From positions 1 to 37,417 of the forward strand of contig JACPUE010000019.1 in NCBI GenBank assembly GCA_016192425.1: a DNA stretch of 37,417 nucleotides, given 5' to 3'. The translations under genes and the position numbers were made by a program. This document shows positions 24,381 to 32,384 of this stretch, piece by piece (positions within the stretch are counted from its first letter, which is position 1; each line of letters begins with the position of its first letter). This DNA is from Burkholderiales bacterium (GTDB taxonomy: Bacteria > Pseudomonadota > Gammaproteobacteria > Burkholderiales > Burkholderiaceae_C). Under the pieces are notes generated by a model. It saw only the letters and a program-made list of their open reading frames with translations. It was not told where the DNA came from and ran no database searches.

Positions 24381-25112
24381 ATGACCACGATTGCCGACAA
24401 GCTCCAACAGGTACAGCACCGGGTGGCACAGGCCTGCCAACGTGCCGGGCGCGACCCTGCCAGCGTTTTGTTACTGGCTGTATCCAAAACCTTCGGGCCC
24501 GAAGCCGTGCTCGAAGCCGCCCGTGCCGGGCAGCAGGCCTTCGGCGAAAACTACCTGCAGGAGGCCGTCGAGAAAATGGCGGCGCTGCGCCAGATGGGCG
24601 CGCCCACACTGCAATGGCACTGCATTGGCCCGGTGCAAAGCAACAAGACCCGGCTGGTGGCCGAGCACTTTGATTGGATGCACACCGTGGACCGGCTCAA
24701 GGTCGCGCAGCGCCTGTCGGATCAGCGGCCGGCCCATCTGCCGCCGTTGCAGGTCTGCATCCAGATCAATGTGGACGGGGGCGCCAACAAGTCGGGCGTG
24801 GCCCCGCAGGAGGCCCTGGTCCTGGCGCAAAGCGTGGCGGCCTTGCCACAGTTGTGCCTGCGCGGGGTCATGAGCATCCCCGAACCCACCGCCGGATTTG
24901 ACGCCCAATACGCCCTGCACCTGCGGGCGCGGGAGGTGTTTGACGCCATCCGTGCCAGCGGTTTTCCGGGAATGGCGGGGTTTGACACCCTGTCCATGGG
25001 CATGACGGACGACCTGGACGCTGCCATTGCGGCTGGCAGCACCATGGTGCGCGTGGGCACGGGGATTTTTGGAACCAGGGTGCGTACCACGCCCGCGCAA
25101 GAGGTTCGCTGA
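24381..25112 (+). CDS. yggS: YggS/PLPBP family pyridoxal-phosphate homeostasis protein
   Basis: A 243-aa single-domain PLP-binding protein of the fold of bacterial alanine racemase domain 1. The PLP lysine is K36 in LLAVSKTF, the same number as in E. coli YggS. Family motifs FGENYLQEAVEKM, WHCIGPVQSNKTR, HTVDRLKVAQRLS and LSMGMTDDLDAAI are present. It buffers B6 vitamers and amino- and keto-acid pools and has no known enzymatic activity. ATG 24381 fits the family; an in-frame TTG at 24360 is less likely. It is divergent from pilT, the common arrangement in proteobacteria. Confidence 0.94.
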   Translation: MTTIADKLQQVQHRVAQACQRAGRDPASVLLLAVSKTFGPEAVLEAARAGQQAFGENYLQEAVEKMAALRQMGAPTLQWHCIGPVQSNKTRLVAEHFDWMHTVDRLKVAQRLSDQRPAHLPPLQVCIQINVDGGANKSGVAPQEALVLAQSVAALPQLCLRGVMSIPEPTAGFDAQYALHLRAREVFDAIRASGFPGMAGFDTLSMGMTDDLDAAIAAGSTMVRVGTGIFGTRVRTTPAQEVR

Positions 25113-25146
25113 ACGCGCCGTGCGCTGAAGGATCTGTGCGGGTTGC

Positions 25147-26391
25147 CTATTGCGGGCGGGCCATTTGGCACGGTGTGCCTTGCGCCAGCTCGTTGCCGGT
25201 GTAGGCCGCGTCGGTGCGGAAGCCGTAGTTCGTGCCTTCCCAGCCCACTTTCACCGCCTTGCCGTCCACCGGGGCGATGGTGTTGACCACCTGGGGCAGC
25301 AGCAGCTGGTGGTCGTCGCCGCGCATGCGCACCGGGCCGACCACGGAGTCGAGCGTGAGGTCTTCCAGGGCGCGCGCGATCTTCACCGGGTCGGTGGACT
25401 GGGCCTTGTTGATGGCGGCGGCCAGGAAGCGCGGCGTCATCTCGATGCGCGGTGCCAGGAAGTCCTTGCCCGTCTTGGCCTTGTAGGCCTTGGCCAGCGC
25501 GTCCACCTTGGGTGTTTCGGCCTGGCCGGGGTGCCACTCGGCCACCCAGGTGAGCTGCCCCAGCTTGGCCTGCGACACAGCCAGCACCGTGCCGGGAATG
25601 GAGCCCGCGCTGTGGTTGAAGTAGCGCAGGTTGTAGCCCGCGTCGCCCGCCGCCTTGAGCAGCAGCACCATGTCCTGGCCCCAGTTGCCGGTGATGACCG
25701 AGTCGGCCTCGCTGCTCTTGACCTTGGCGAGGTAGGGCGCGAAGTCCTTCACGCGGCCGATGGGGTGCAGCGCCTCGCCGGTGAACTGGATGTCGGGCCG
25801 CGCCAGGCCCACCAGTTCGCGGCCGTAGTGCGCCCACTGCTTGCCGTGCGCGTAGTCCTGGTTCAGCAGGTAGACCTTCTTGATGTCCGGCTGCTTCTTG
25901 ATGTAGTTGGCGATGGCCTTCATCTTCATGGCCGTGTTGGCCTCGAACTGGAAGTGCCAGAAGCTGCAGGCCTTACCGGTCAGCTCGGGGTCGATGGAGG
26001 AGTGGTTGAGCACCAGGATCTCCTTGCCCGGGTTGCGCTGGTTGTGGCGCGCCGCCGCCTGCACCAGCGCCGTGACCACCGACGAACCCGAGCCACCTGT
26101 GACGATGGCGCGCGCGCCCTGGTCGATGGCGGCCTGCAGCGCGCTCTGGCTTTCCTGTGCCGAGAGCTTGCTGTCGAACTGCAGCAACTGCAGCTTGGTG
26201 CCCTTGAGCACGCCGCCCTTGGCGTTGATGTCCTCCACCGCGTACTGCGTGTGCGTGAGCATCAGCTCGCCCACGTTGGCGAACGGACCCGAGAGCGGGT
26301 CGATGTAGGCGATCTTGAAGGTGTCTTGTGCCAAGACGTTGCCCGCGCAGAGCAGGGCTGCGGCGGCGAGCGGGGTGAACAAGGCTTTCAT
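25147..26391 (-). CDS. Periplasmic substrate-binding protein, branched-chain amino acid ABC type (orphan)
   Basis: A 414-aa type I periplasmic binding protein (LivK-like). The signal peptide MKALFTPLAAAALLCAGNV is cleaved after VLA. The mature part opens FKIAYIDPLSGPFANVGE, typical of the Peripla_BP_6 family, and continues with GGSGSSVVTALVQAAARHN and YLLNQDYAHGKQWAHYG. These proteins deliver amino acids, amides or aromatic and short-chain acids to an ABC permease. No permease or ATPase genes are nearby, so it must use one encoded elsewhere or act as a sensor. Its ATG overlaps the tetR stop by four bases (ATGA). GGAG lies eight bases upstream. Confidence 0.92.
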   Translation of the reverse strand: MKALFTPLAAAALLCAGNVLAQDTFKIAYIDPLSGPFANVGELMLTHTQYAVEDINAKGGVLKGTKLQLLQFDSKLSAQESQSALQAAIDQGARAIVTGGSGSSVVTALVQAAARHNQRNPGKEILVLNHSSIDPELTGKACSFWHFQFEANTAMKMKAIANYIKKQPDIKKVYLLNQDYAHGKQWAHYGRELVGLARPDIQFTGEALHPIGRVKDFAPYLAKVKSSEADSVITGNWGQDMVLLLKAAGDAGYNLRYFNHSAGSIPGTVLAVSQAKLGQLTWVAEWHPGQAETPKVDALAKAYKAKTGKDFLAPRIEMTPRFLAAAINKAQSTDPVKIARALEDLTLDSVVGPVRMRGDDHQLLLPQVVNTIAPVDGKAVKVGWEGTNYGFRTDAAYTGNELAQGTPCQMARPQ

Positions 26392-27116
26392 GGGTTTGTC
26401 TCCGTGGGTGGTTTGTGGGGTGTGGCTGCTCGCGCGGGCCGTCGGCGCGCCGTGCGCAGGCCCAGCACGCGCCAGGCCAGTTGCGAGAGTTCGCGCACCA
26501 CCTCGGCCGGCGACAGGCGTCCGTCGGGCCGGTACCAGTGGTACAGGAAGCCCGGCAGGCTGCAGGCGGCTTGCGCGGTCAGGCGCGTTTCCTTGAAGTC
26601 GAGCATGCCGTCCGCGCGGGCCTCCTCCATCAGCGCGCAGAGGCGTTCGTAGAAGTGGTTGGCCAGTTTCTTCTGCATGACCAGGTATTCGGGGCGGAAC
26701 ACCTGCGGCTCGCGGTACGGGAAGAAGGCCGCCGGGTGGTGTTCGATGGTGGCGCGGATCAGCCGCTCTATGCCCTCGGTGACCTTGACATGCGCGGGGC
26801 GGCGGTCGTCCTCGGGGAAATCCATGGCCGTGAAGCAGGCCACGGAGGGGCGCCAGCACAGCGTCTCGAAGATTTCCTGCTTGTTGTGGAAGTAGTAGTA
26901 GACGTAGGGCTTGGTCACGCCCAGCTGCTGCACGATCTGCTCCATCGTGGTGTGGGCGTAGCCCTGCCGGTCGAACAGCGCCTCGGCCGCCTGGAGGATG
27001 CGCTCGCGCTTCTCGTCCGTGCTGGGCGTGCTCGCCTTCTGGCGGCCGCGCGCCTTCACGGGCGGCGCGCCCAGCGCGCCGGGCGCGGTGCTTGGTGTCG
27101 CTTTGGTTATACCCAT
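26388..27116 (-). CDS. TetR-family transcriptional regulator
   Basis: A 242-aa TetR regulator. The N-terminal DNA-binding domain follows a basic head: RERILQAAEALFDRQGYAHT, TMEQIVQQLGVTKPYVYYYF, HNKQEIFE (about residues 35-85). The C-terminal ligand domain is of the type often seen with acyl-CoA-responsive members, but the ligand is unknown. ATG 27116 lies inside a palindrome; an upstream in-frame ATG at 27125 is possible. Neither has a good ribosome-binding site. It is translationally coupled to the substrate-binding protein and diverges from the acyl-CoA ligase, so it probably controls both units. Confidence 0.92.
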   Translation of the reverse strand: MGITKATPSTAPGALGAPPVKARGRQKASTPSTDEKRERILQAAEALFDRQGYAHTTMEQIVQQLGVTKPYVYYYFHNKQEIFETLCWRPSVACFTAMDFPEDDRRPAHVKVTEGIERLIRATIEHHPAAFFPYREPQVFRPEYLVMQKKLANHFYERLCALMEEARADGMLDFKETRLTAQAACSLPGFLYHWYRPDGRLSPAEVVRELSQLAWRVLGLRTARRRPARAATPHKPPTETNP

Positions 27117-27142
27117 GGGTAGCATTGTTCTACCGAGCGGTA
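27110..27142. promoter_or_regulatory. Pair of palindromes, candidate TetR operator
   Basis: TACCCATGGGTA (27110-27121) and TACCGAGCGGTA (27131-27142) both fit TACC-N4-GGTA. Their centres are 21 bp apart, two helical turns. The first covers the tetR start codon and the second lies just upstream of it, in the tetR/ligase intergenic region, beside an AT-rich TATATATT. This is the expected layout of an autoregulatory, divergent TetR operator. Binding is inferred. Confidence 0.6.
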
Positions 27143-27235
27143 TATATTGGCAAGACGCTGGCCGATGTCCGACCCTATGGCAAACCCTGATGCGGCACCG
27201 AGAACCGGCGGTTTTTGACACTCTGGAGACACCCC

Positions 27236-28846
27236 ATGGCCCCCAACGCCGCCCTGCTGCCCCTGCACGAACACCTGCGCCGCCACGCGCGCGCCACCCC
27301 CGACCGCACGGCCTACCTCTGGTACGGCCGCCCCATCACCTGGGCCGAACTCGACGCCGCCAGCGACGCCTTCGCCGCGCGCCTGCAGGCGCTGGGCGTG
27401 CAAAAGGGCGAGCCCGTGGCGCTGTTCATGAACAACTGCCCGCAGTACCTCATGGCGCACTACGGCATCCAGAAGATCGGCGCCATCGTCTGCCCTTGCG
27501 GGCCGCTGAACAAGGAACACGAGCTGCAGTACCAGCTCGACGACCTGAAGGCGCGCGTGATCGTCGCCGCCGACGTGCTGCTGCCCGTGGTCGAGCAGGT
27601 GCGCGCGCAGACGGCGCTGCAGCATGTGTTCGTGGTGCGCTACGCCGAGCTGCTGCCGGGCGGCGAACCCAGCATCACCGTGCCGGCCGAACTGCTGGCC
27701 ATGCGCGCCAGCGCGGCACCGGCGCCCGCGGGCTGCGAGGACTTCCTCGCCGTCGTGCGCGCGGGCGGCCAGCCCGCGCCCGTGGAGCTGTCCATGGACG
27801 ACGTGGCGCTCATGACCTACACCTCGGGCACCACCGGGCTGCCCAAGGGCGCCATGCTGAGCTACGAGAACGCGCGCTTCAAGACGGCGGCCTCGGCCGA
27901 CTGCAACGGCATGTCGCAGAGCGAGGTGCTGCTGGCCGTGGCGCCGCTGTACCACATCGCCGGCATGGTGATGGGCGTGAACCTGCCGGTCTACACCGGG
28001 GCCACCTGCGTGCTGCTCTACCGCTTCGACCCCCTGGGCGTGGCCCAGGCGCTGGAGCGCCACCGCATCACCTGGTGGTACAGCATCGCGCCGATGAACG
28101 GCGCGCTCATGCAGGTGCCCGGCGCGCGCGACATGGACTGGAGCGCGCTGCGCCGCAACCCGGTGACGAGTTTCGGCATCACCTTCACCGAACAGCTCGC
28201 GCAGCAGTGGCGCCAGTTCGCGCCGAACTGCGTCTCGCACGAGGCGGCCTATGGCCTGAGCGAGACGCACACCGTGGACACCGCCATGCCCGTGGACGCC
28301 ATCCGCTGGGGCACGCAGGGCAAGCCCGTGCCGGGCAACCAGATCCGCATCGTCGACCCCGACACCGGCGCGCCGCTGCCGGTCGGCACCGTGGGCGAGA
28401 TCACCATCCAGGGCTCCGGCAACTTCAAGGGCTACTGGAACAAGCCCGAGGCCACGGCCAAGACGCTGCGGGACGGCTGGGTGTTCACGGGCGACATGGG
28501 GCAGATCGACCAGGAGGGCTACCTCACCTTCATCGGCCGCTTCAAGGAAATGATCAAGGTCTCGGGCTACAGCGTATTCCCCGAAGAGGTCGAGACCATC
28601 CTCATCAAGCACCCCGCCGTGGCCCAGGCCGCAGTGATCGGCGTGCCCGACGCCGAGAAGGGTGAAGTCGTGCGCGCCTTCATCGTGAAGAAGCCGGGGC
28701 AGGAGGTGGAAGGCCCCGCGCTCGTCGCCTGGTGCCGCGACAACATGGCGCCCTACAAGGCGCCGCGCGAGGTGCGCTTCATCGCCCAGCTTCCCGCCAC
28801 GGGGGCGGGCAAGGTGCTGCGGCGCATGTTGAAGGAGGAGGCGTGA
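27236..28846 (+). CDS. AMP-dependent acyl-CoA synthetase/ligase
   Basis: A 536-aa adenylate-forming enzyme that activates a carboxylic acid to its CoA thioester through an acyl-AMP. The P-loop-like motif YTSGTTGLPKGAML lies near residues 195-208, an A5-type motif reads YGLSETHT, A7 is WVFTGDMG, and A8 is GRFKEMIKVSGYSVFPEEVE. The C-terminal catalytic lysine is K526 in GAGKVLRR. GGAG sits seven bases before ATG 27236; the open frame upstream is not needed. Acyl chain preference cannot be read from sequence. The stop is followed by repeat family 2, then by the carboxylase gene. Confidence 0.93.
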   Translation: MAPNAALLPLHEHLRRHARATPDRTAYLWYGRPITWAELDAASDAFAARLQALGVQKGEPVALFMNNCPQYLMAHYGIQKIGAIVCPCGPLNKEHELQYQLDDLKARVIVAADVLLPVVEQVRAQTALQHVFVVRYAELLPGGEPSITVPAELLAMRASAAPAPAGCEDFLAVVRAGGQPAPVELSMDDVALMTYTSGTTGLPKGAMLSYENARFKTAASADCNGMSQSEVLLAVAPLYHIAGMVMGVNLPVYTGATCVLLYRFDPLGVAQALERHRITWWYSIAPMNGALMQVPGARDMDWSALRRNPVTSFGITFTEQLAQQWRQFAPNCVSHEAAYGLSETHTVDTAMPVDAIRWGTQGKPVPGNQIRIVDPDTGAPLPVGTVGEITIQGSGNFKGYWNKPEATAKTLRDGWVFTGDMGQIDQEGYLTFIGRFKEMIKVSGYSVFPEEVETILIKHPAVAQAAVIGVPDAEKGEVVRAFIVKKPGQEVEGPALVAWCRDNMAPYKAPREVRFIAQLPATGAGKVLRRMLKEEA

Positions 28847-28851
28847 GTGAG

Positions 28852-28966
28852 CAACCCCCTGAGCCGCTGCGCGCCTTCCCCCTTCTCTCACGCTGCGCGT
28901 GGGAAGGGGGACGCTCCCGGCGCGGCGGGGCGGCCCTTGCGCGGGAGCCCTGGCCTGGGCAGCGCC
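28852..28966 (+). repeat. Interspersed repeat family 2, copy B (3' flank of acyl-CoA ligase)
   Basis: It begins CAACCCCCTGAGCCGCTG five bases after the ligase stop codon and ends near GGCCTGGGC. The core hairpin has CCCCCTTC (28878-28885) with GAAGGGGG (28903-28910) enclosing CACGC/GCGTG. It matches copy A (21306-21428, minus strand) in order and orientation relative to the upstream gene. The middle portion is the least conserved. Confidence 0.8.
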
Positions 28967-29000
28967 TGCTTCATGCGCAGCGCCATGGATCAATGAGATA

Positions 29001-29054
29001 CAAGCGAAATCGGCCGCTGGCGCATATGCATCAAGCGCTAGCAGCTATCAAAAC
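29001..29054 (+). repeat. Interspersed repeat family 1, copy B (carboxylase 5' leader)
   Basis: A CTGGCGC arm (29017-29023) is followed by AAGCGCTAGCAGCTATCA (29033-29050). The spacing and flanks are as in copy A. It ends 12 bases before the carboxylase ATG, in the place where a ribosome-binding site would be expected; only the weak AGAAGC follows it. Confidence 0.8.
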
Positions 29055-29066
29055 AGAAGCAAAACC

Positions 29067-32000
29067 ATGAACACGCCGGTCTTTTCCAAAGTCCTGATCG
29101 CCAACCGCGGCGAGGTGGCGCTGCGCATCGTGCGCGCGCTGCACGACCTGGGCATTCCCAGCGTTGCGGTGTACGCCGACGACGATGTCGGCGCGCCCCA
29201 CGTGCAGGCGGCCACCGAGGCCGTCGCGCTCGGCGCCACGGGCCCGGCGGCCTACCTTGACGGCGCACGGCTCATCGCGCTGGCGCGCGAGCGCGGCTGC
29301 GACGCCGTCCACCCCGGCTACGGGTTCCTGAGCGAGCGCGCCGACTTCGCCCAGGCCTGCCAGGCGGCGGGCCTGCGCTTCATCGGCCCCACGCTCGAGC
29401 AGCTCGCGCTGTTCGGCGACAAGGCCCAGGCGCGCGCGCTGGCGGCGCGCTGCGGCGTGCCGCTGATACCCGGCACACAGCACGGGGTCACGCTCGAAGA
29501 GGCCCAGGCCTTCTGGCGCGCGCAGCAGGGGGAGGGGCAGAAGGTGGGCATCGTCATCAAGGCCATCGGCGGCGGCGGCGGGCGCGGCATGCGCGCCGTG
29601 CAGTCCGAGGCCGAATTGCCCGCCGCCTACGACACCTGCCGCCGCGAGGCCCAGGCCGCCTTCGGCGTGGCGGGCGTGTACGTCGAGCGCCTGATGGTGA
29701 ATGCGCGCCATATCGAGGTGCAGGTGCTGGGCGACGGCGTGGACGTGGTCGCCCTGGGCGAGCGCGAATGCACGCTGCAGCGGCGCTTCCAGAAGCTGGT
29801 GGAGATCGCGCCTAGCCCGTCGCTGCCGGAAAGCCTGCGCCAACGCATCATCCAGGACGCTCTGGCCATGGCGCACGAAGTGCGCTACGAGGGCCTGGGC
29901 ACCTTCGAGTTCCTGGTGGACCTGGCGTCCAGCGACCTGCCCTACGTCTTCATCGAATGCAACCCGCGCCTGCAGGTGGAGCACACCATCACCGAAGAGG
30001 TGACGGGCGTGGACCTGGTGCAGGCGCAGATTGCATTGGCGGCGGGCCGCCACCTGCGCGACCTGGGCCTGGACCCGGCGCAGCCGCCGCGCGCGCTGGG
30101 CCATGCCATCCAGTGGCGCATCAACGCCGAAACGCTGGACGCCCAGGGCCAGGCCCAGCCGGGCAGCGGCACCATCGCGCGGCTGGCGCTGCCCATGGGG
30201 CCGGGCGTGCGCGTGGATACGCACGCGGTGGCGGGCCGCGCGCCCTCGCCGCACTACGACACGCTGCTGGCCAAGCTCATCGTCTCCACGCGCGGCGGCA
30301 GCTTTGCCGACGTGCTGCGCCGCTCGCAGCGCGCGCTGGCCGAGTGCCGTATCGACGGCCTGGCGACCAACGTCACGCTGCTCCAGGCCCTGGCCCAGCG
30401 GCCCGAGATGGAGCGCCAGCAGGTGCACACGCGCTGGGTGGAAGAGGTGCTGCCTGCATTGCTGGATGCTACAAAAATAATAGCTGCCAGCGCATGTCAG
30501 ATAAGCGCTGGAGGCCAAAATCATTCAGAAAACATCGCCGCACCGGAGGGTGCCGACCCGCATGCCGTGCGCGCCCCCATGCCCGCGCGCCTGGTGCAGT
30601 ACGCCGTGGCCGAGGGCGACATCGTGGCGGCCGGTGCCGAGCTCGCCGTGCTCGAAGCCATGAAGATGGAGCATGTGCTGCTCGCGCCGCACGCGGGCCG
30701 CGTGCTGGACCTCGCCGCCGCGCCCGGTGCCTACGTGGCGCAGGGCCATAAACTGCTGGCGCTCGAACCCGTGCACGACGCCGCGCTGGACGCCGCCGGG
30801 CCGGAGGAGGCTCAGGACCCGGACCACATCCGCCCTGACCTGCAGCGCGTCATCGACCGCCACGCCTTCACGCTCGACGCGAACCGCCCGGCCGCCGTGG
30901 CCAAGCGCCACGCGCAGGGCCAGCGCACGGCGCGCGAGAACATCGCCGACCTGTGCGACGCGGGCAGCTTCATCGAATACGGTCAGCTCGCCGTGGCCGC
31001 GCAGGCGCGCCGCCGCAGCATTCATGATCTCATCGCCAACACCCCGGCCGACGGCATGGTGACGGGCATCGGCGCCGTCAACGGCGCGCAGTGCGGTGAG
31101 GAGAAAGCGCGCACCGTGGTCATGGCCTACGACGCCACCGTGCTCGCGGGCACCCAGGGCGCGCGCAACCATGCCAAGACCGACCGCATGCTGGGCATCG
31201 CGCTCGACCAGCAACTGCCCGTGGTGCTGTTTGCCGAGGGCGGCGGCGGCCGCCCGGGCGACACCGACATTCCCGTGGTCGCGGGCCTGCATGTGCACAC
31301 CTTTGCCAGCCACGCCGCGCTCTCGGGCCAGGTGCCCGTGGTGGGCATCGCGGCGGGGCGCTGCTTCGCCGGCAACGCCGCGCTGCTGGGCTGCTGCGAC
31401 GCCATCATCGCCACGCGCGCCAGCAACATCGGCATGGGCGGCCCGGCCATGATCGAGGGCGGCGGTCTGGGCGTGTTCAAGCCCGAGCAGATTGGCCCGA
31501 GCGCCGTGCAGCACGCCAACGGCGTGATTGACGTGCTGGTCGAGGACGAACGGGAAGCCGTGGCTGCCGCGCGCCACTACCTGTCGTTCTTCCAGGGCCG
31601 CGCTTCGCAATGGACCGCTCCCGATCAGCGCGCCTTGCGCGCCGTGGTGCCCGAGAACCGCCTGCGCGTGTACGACACGCGCGCCGCCATGGCGGGCCTG
31701 GTGGACGAGGGCAGCCTGCTGATGCTGCGCACGGGTTTTGGCGCCGGTATCCACACGGCTTTTGGGCGCATCGAGGGCCGCCCCGTGGGCCTGATCGCCA
31801 ACAACCCGCTGCACCTGGGCGGCGCCATCGACGCGCCGGCCGCCGACAAGGCCGCGCGCTTCATGCAGCTGTGCAACGCGCACGGCCTGCCGCTGGTGAG
31901 CCTGGTGGACACGCCCGGCTTCATGGTCGGCCCCGAGGTCGAGCAGACGGCCCAGGTGCGCCATGTGAGCCGATTGTTCGTCACCGCCGCGCACCTGCGC

Positions 32001-32372
32001 GTGCCGTTCTTCAGCGTGGTGCTGCGCAAGGGCTACGGCCTGGGCGCCATGGGCATGGCGGCCGGGGGCTTCCATGCGCCGGTGTTCACCATCGCCTGGC
32101 CCACGGGCGAGTTCGGCGCCATGGGGCTGGAGGGCGCGGTGCGGTTGGGCTTCCGCAAGGAGCTCGAAGCCCTGCCCGAAGGCGCCGAGCGCGACGCGCT
32201 GTTCCGCAAGCTCGTGGCCAAGTCCTACGCCAATGGCGAGGCCATGCACATGGCCGCCACGCTGGAGATCGACGCCGTCATCGACCCGGCGGACACGCGC
32301 GCCTGGCTGGCGCGCGGCCTGGCCTCGGCGCGCGTGGGCGCGCTGGGTGCGCGCTTCATCGACACCTGGTGA
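29067..32372 (+). CDS. Single-chain biotin-dependent acyl-CoA carboxylase (BC-BCCP-CT fusion)
   Basis: An 1101-aa fusion of all catalytic parts of an acyl-CoA carboxylase. Biotin carboxylase spans about residues 1-465 (KVLIANRGEVALRIVRA, ATP-grasp loop AIGGGGGRGMRAV, ECNPRLQVEHTITEEVTGVD). The biotin carrier spans about 490-565, with biotinyl Lys533 in LEAMKMEH. The carboxyltransferase covers about 590-1101 (FAEGGGGRPGDTD, SNIGMGGPAMIEGGG, VDTPGFMVGPE, KGYGLGAMGMA). Single-chain carboxylases of this type are known for long-chain acyl-CoA; the substrate here is unknown. No separate BT domain is visible between BC and the carrier: that linker is encoded by repeat family 1 copy C. No strong ribosome-binding site precedes ATG 29067. 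Confidence 0.93.
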   Translation: MNTPVFSKVLIANRGEVALRIVRALHDLGIPSVAVYADDDVGAPHVQAATEAVALGATGPAAYLDGARLIALARERGCDAVHPGYGFLSERADFAQACQAAGLRFIGPTLEQLALFGDKAQARALAARCGVPLIPGTQHGVTLEEAQAFWRAQQGEGQKVGIVIKAIGGGGGRGMRAVQSEAELPAAYDTCRREAQAAFGVAGVYVERLMVNARHIEVQVLGDGVDVVALGERECTLQRRFQKLVEIAPSPSLPESLRQRIIQDALAMAHEVRYEGLGTFEFLVDLASSDLPYVFIECNPRLQVEHTITEEVTGVDLVQAQIALAAGRHLRDLGLDPAQPPRALGHAIQWRINAETLDAQGQAQPGSGTIARLALPMGPGVRVDTHAVAGRAPSPHYDTLLAKLIVSTRGGSFADVLRRSQRALAECRIDGLATNVTLLQALAQRPEMERQQVHTRWVEEVLPALLDATKIIAASACQISAGGQNHSENIAAPEGADPHAVRAPMPARLVQYAVAEGDIVAAGAELAVLEAMKMEHVLLAPHAGRVLDLAAAPGAYVAQGHKLLALEPVHDAALDAAGPEEAQDPDHIRPDLQRVIDRHAFTLDANRPAAVAKRHAQGQRTARENIADLCDAGSFIEYGQLAVAAQARRRSIHDLIANTPADGMVTGIGAVNGAQCGEEKARTVVMAYDATVLAGTQGARNHAKTDRMLGIALDQQLPVVLFAEGGGGRPGDTDIPVVAGLHVHTFASHAALSGQVPVVGIAAGRCFAGNAALLGCCDAIIATRASNIGMGGPAMIEGGGLGVFKPEQIGPSAVQHANGVIDVLVEDEREAVAAARHYLSFFQGRASQWTAPDQRALRAVVPENRLRVYDTRAAMAGLVDEGSLLMLRTGFGAGIHTAFGRIEGRPVGLIANNPLHLGGAIDAPAADKAARFMQLCNAHGLPLVSLVDTPGFMVGPEVEQTAQVRHVSRLFVTAAHLRVPFFSVVLRKGYGLGAMGMAAGGFHAPVFTIAWPTGEFGAMGLEGAVRLGFRKELEALPEGAERDALFRKLVAKSYANGEAMHMAATLEIDAVIDPADTRAWLARGLASARVGALGARFIDTW
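30467..30523 (-). repeat. Interspersed repeat family 1, copy C (inside the carboxylase gene)
   Basis: In the minus orientation it reads CTCCAGCGCTTATC, then GCGCTGGCAGCTATTATTTT, the same arms and spacing as copies A and B. On the plus strand it is translated in frame as ATKIIAASACQISAGGQ, forming the linker between the biotin carboxylase and biotin carrier domains. It is inverted relative to copy B, 1.4 kb upstream. Confidence 0.8.
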
Positions 32373-32384
32373 TGCGCGGGGATA

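Noticed and set aside
25147-26391. A complete ABC transporter operon
   Set aside because: Only the binding protein is present; no permease or ATPase genes lie within the window.
27107-28993. A 628-codon minus-strand frame over the acyl-CoA ligase and repeat
   Set aside because: It is antisense to a clear adenylate-forming enzyme and extends through repeat family 2; no domain is recognisable.
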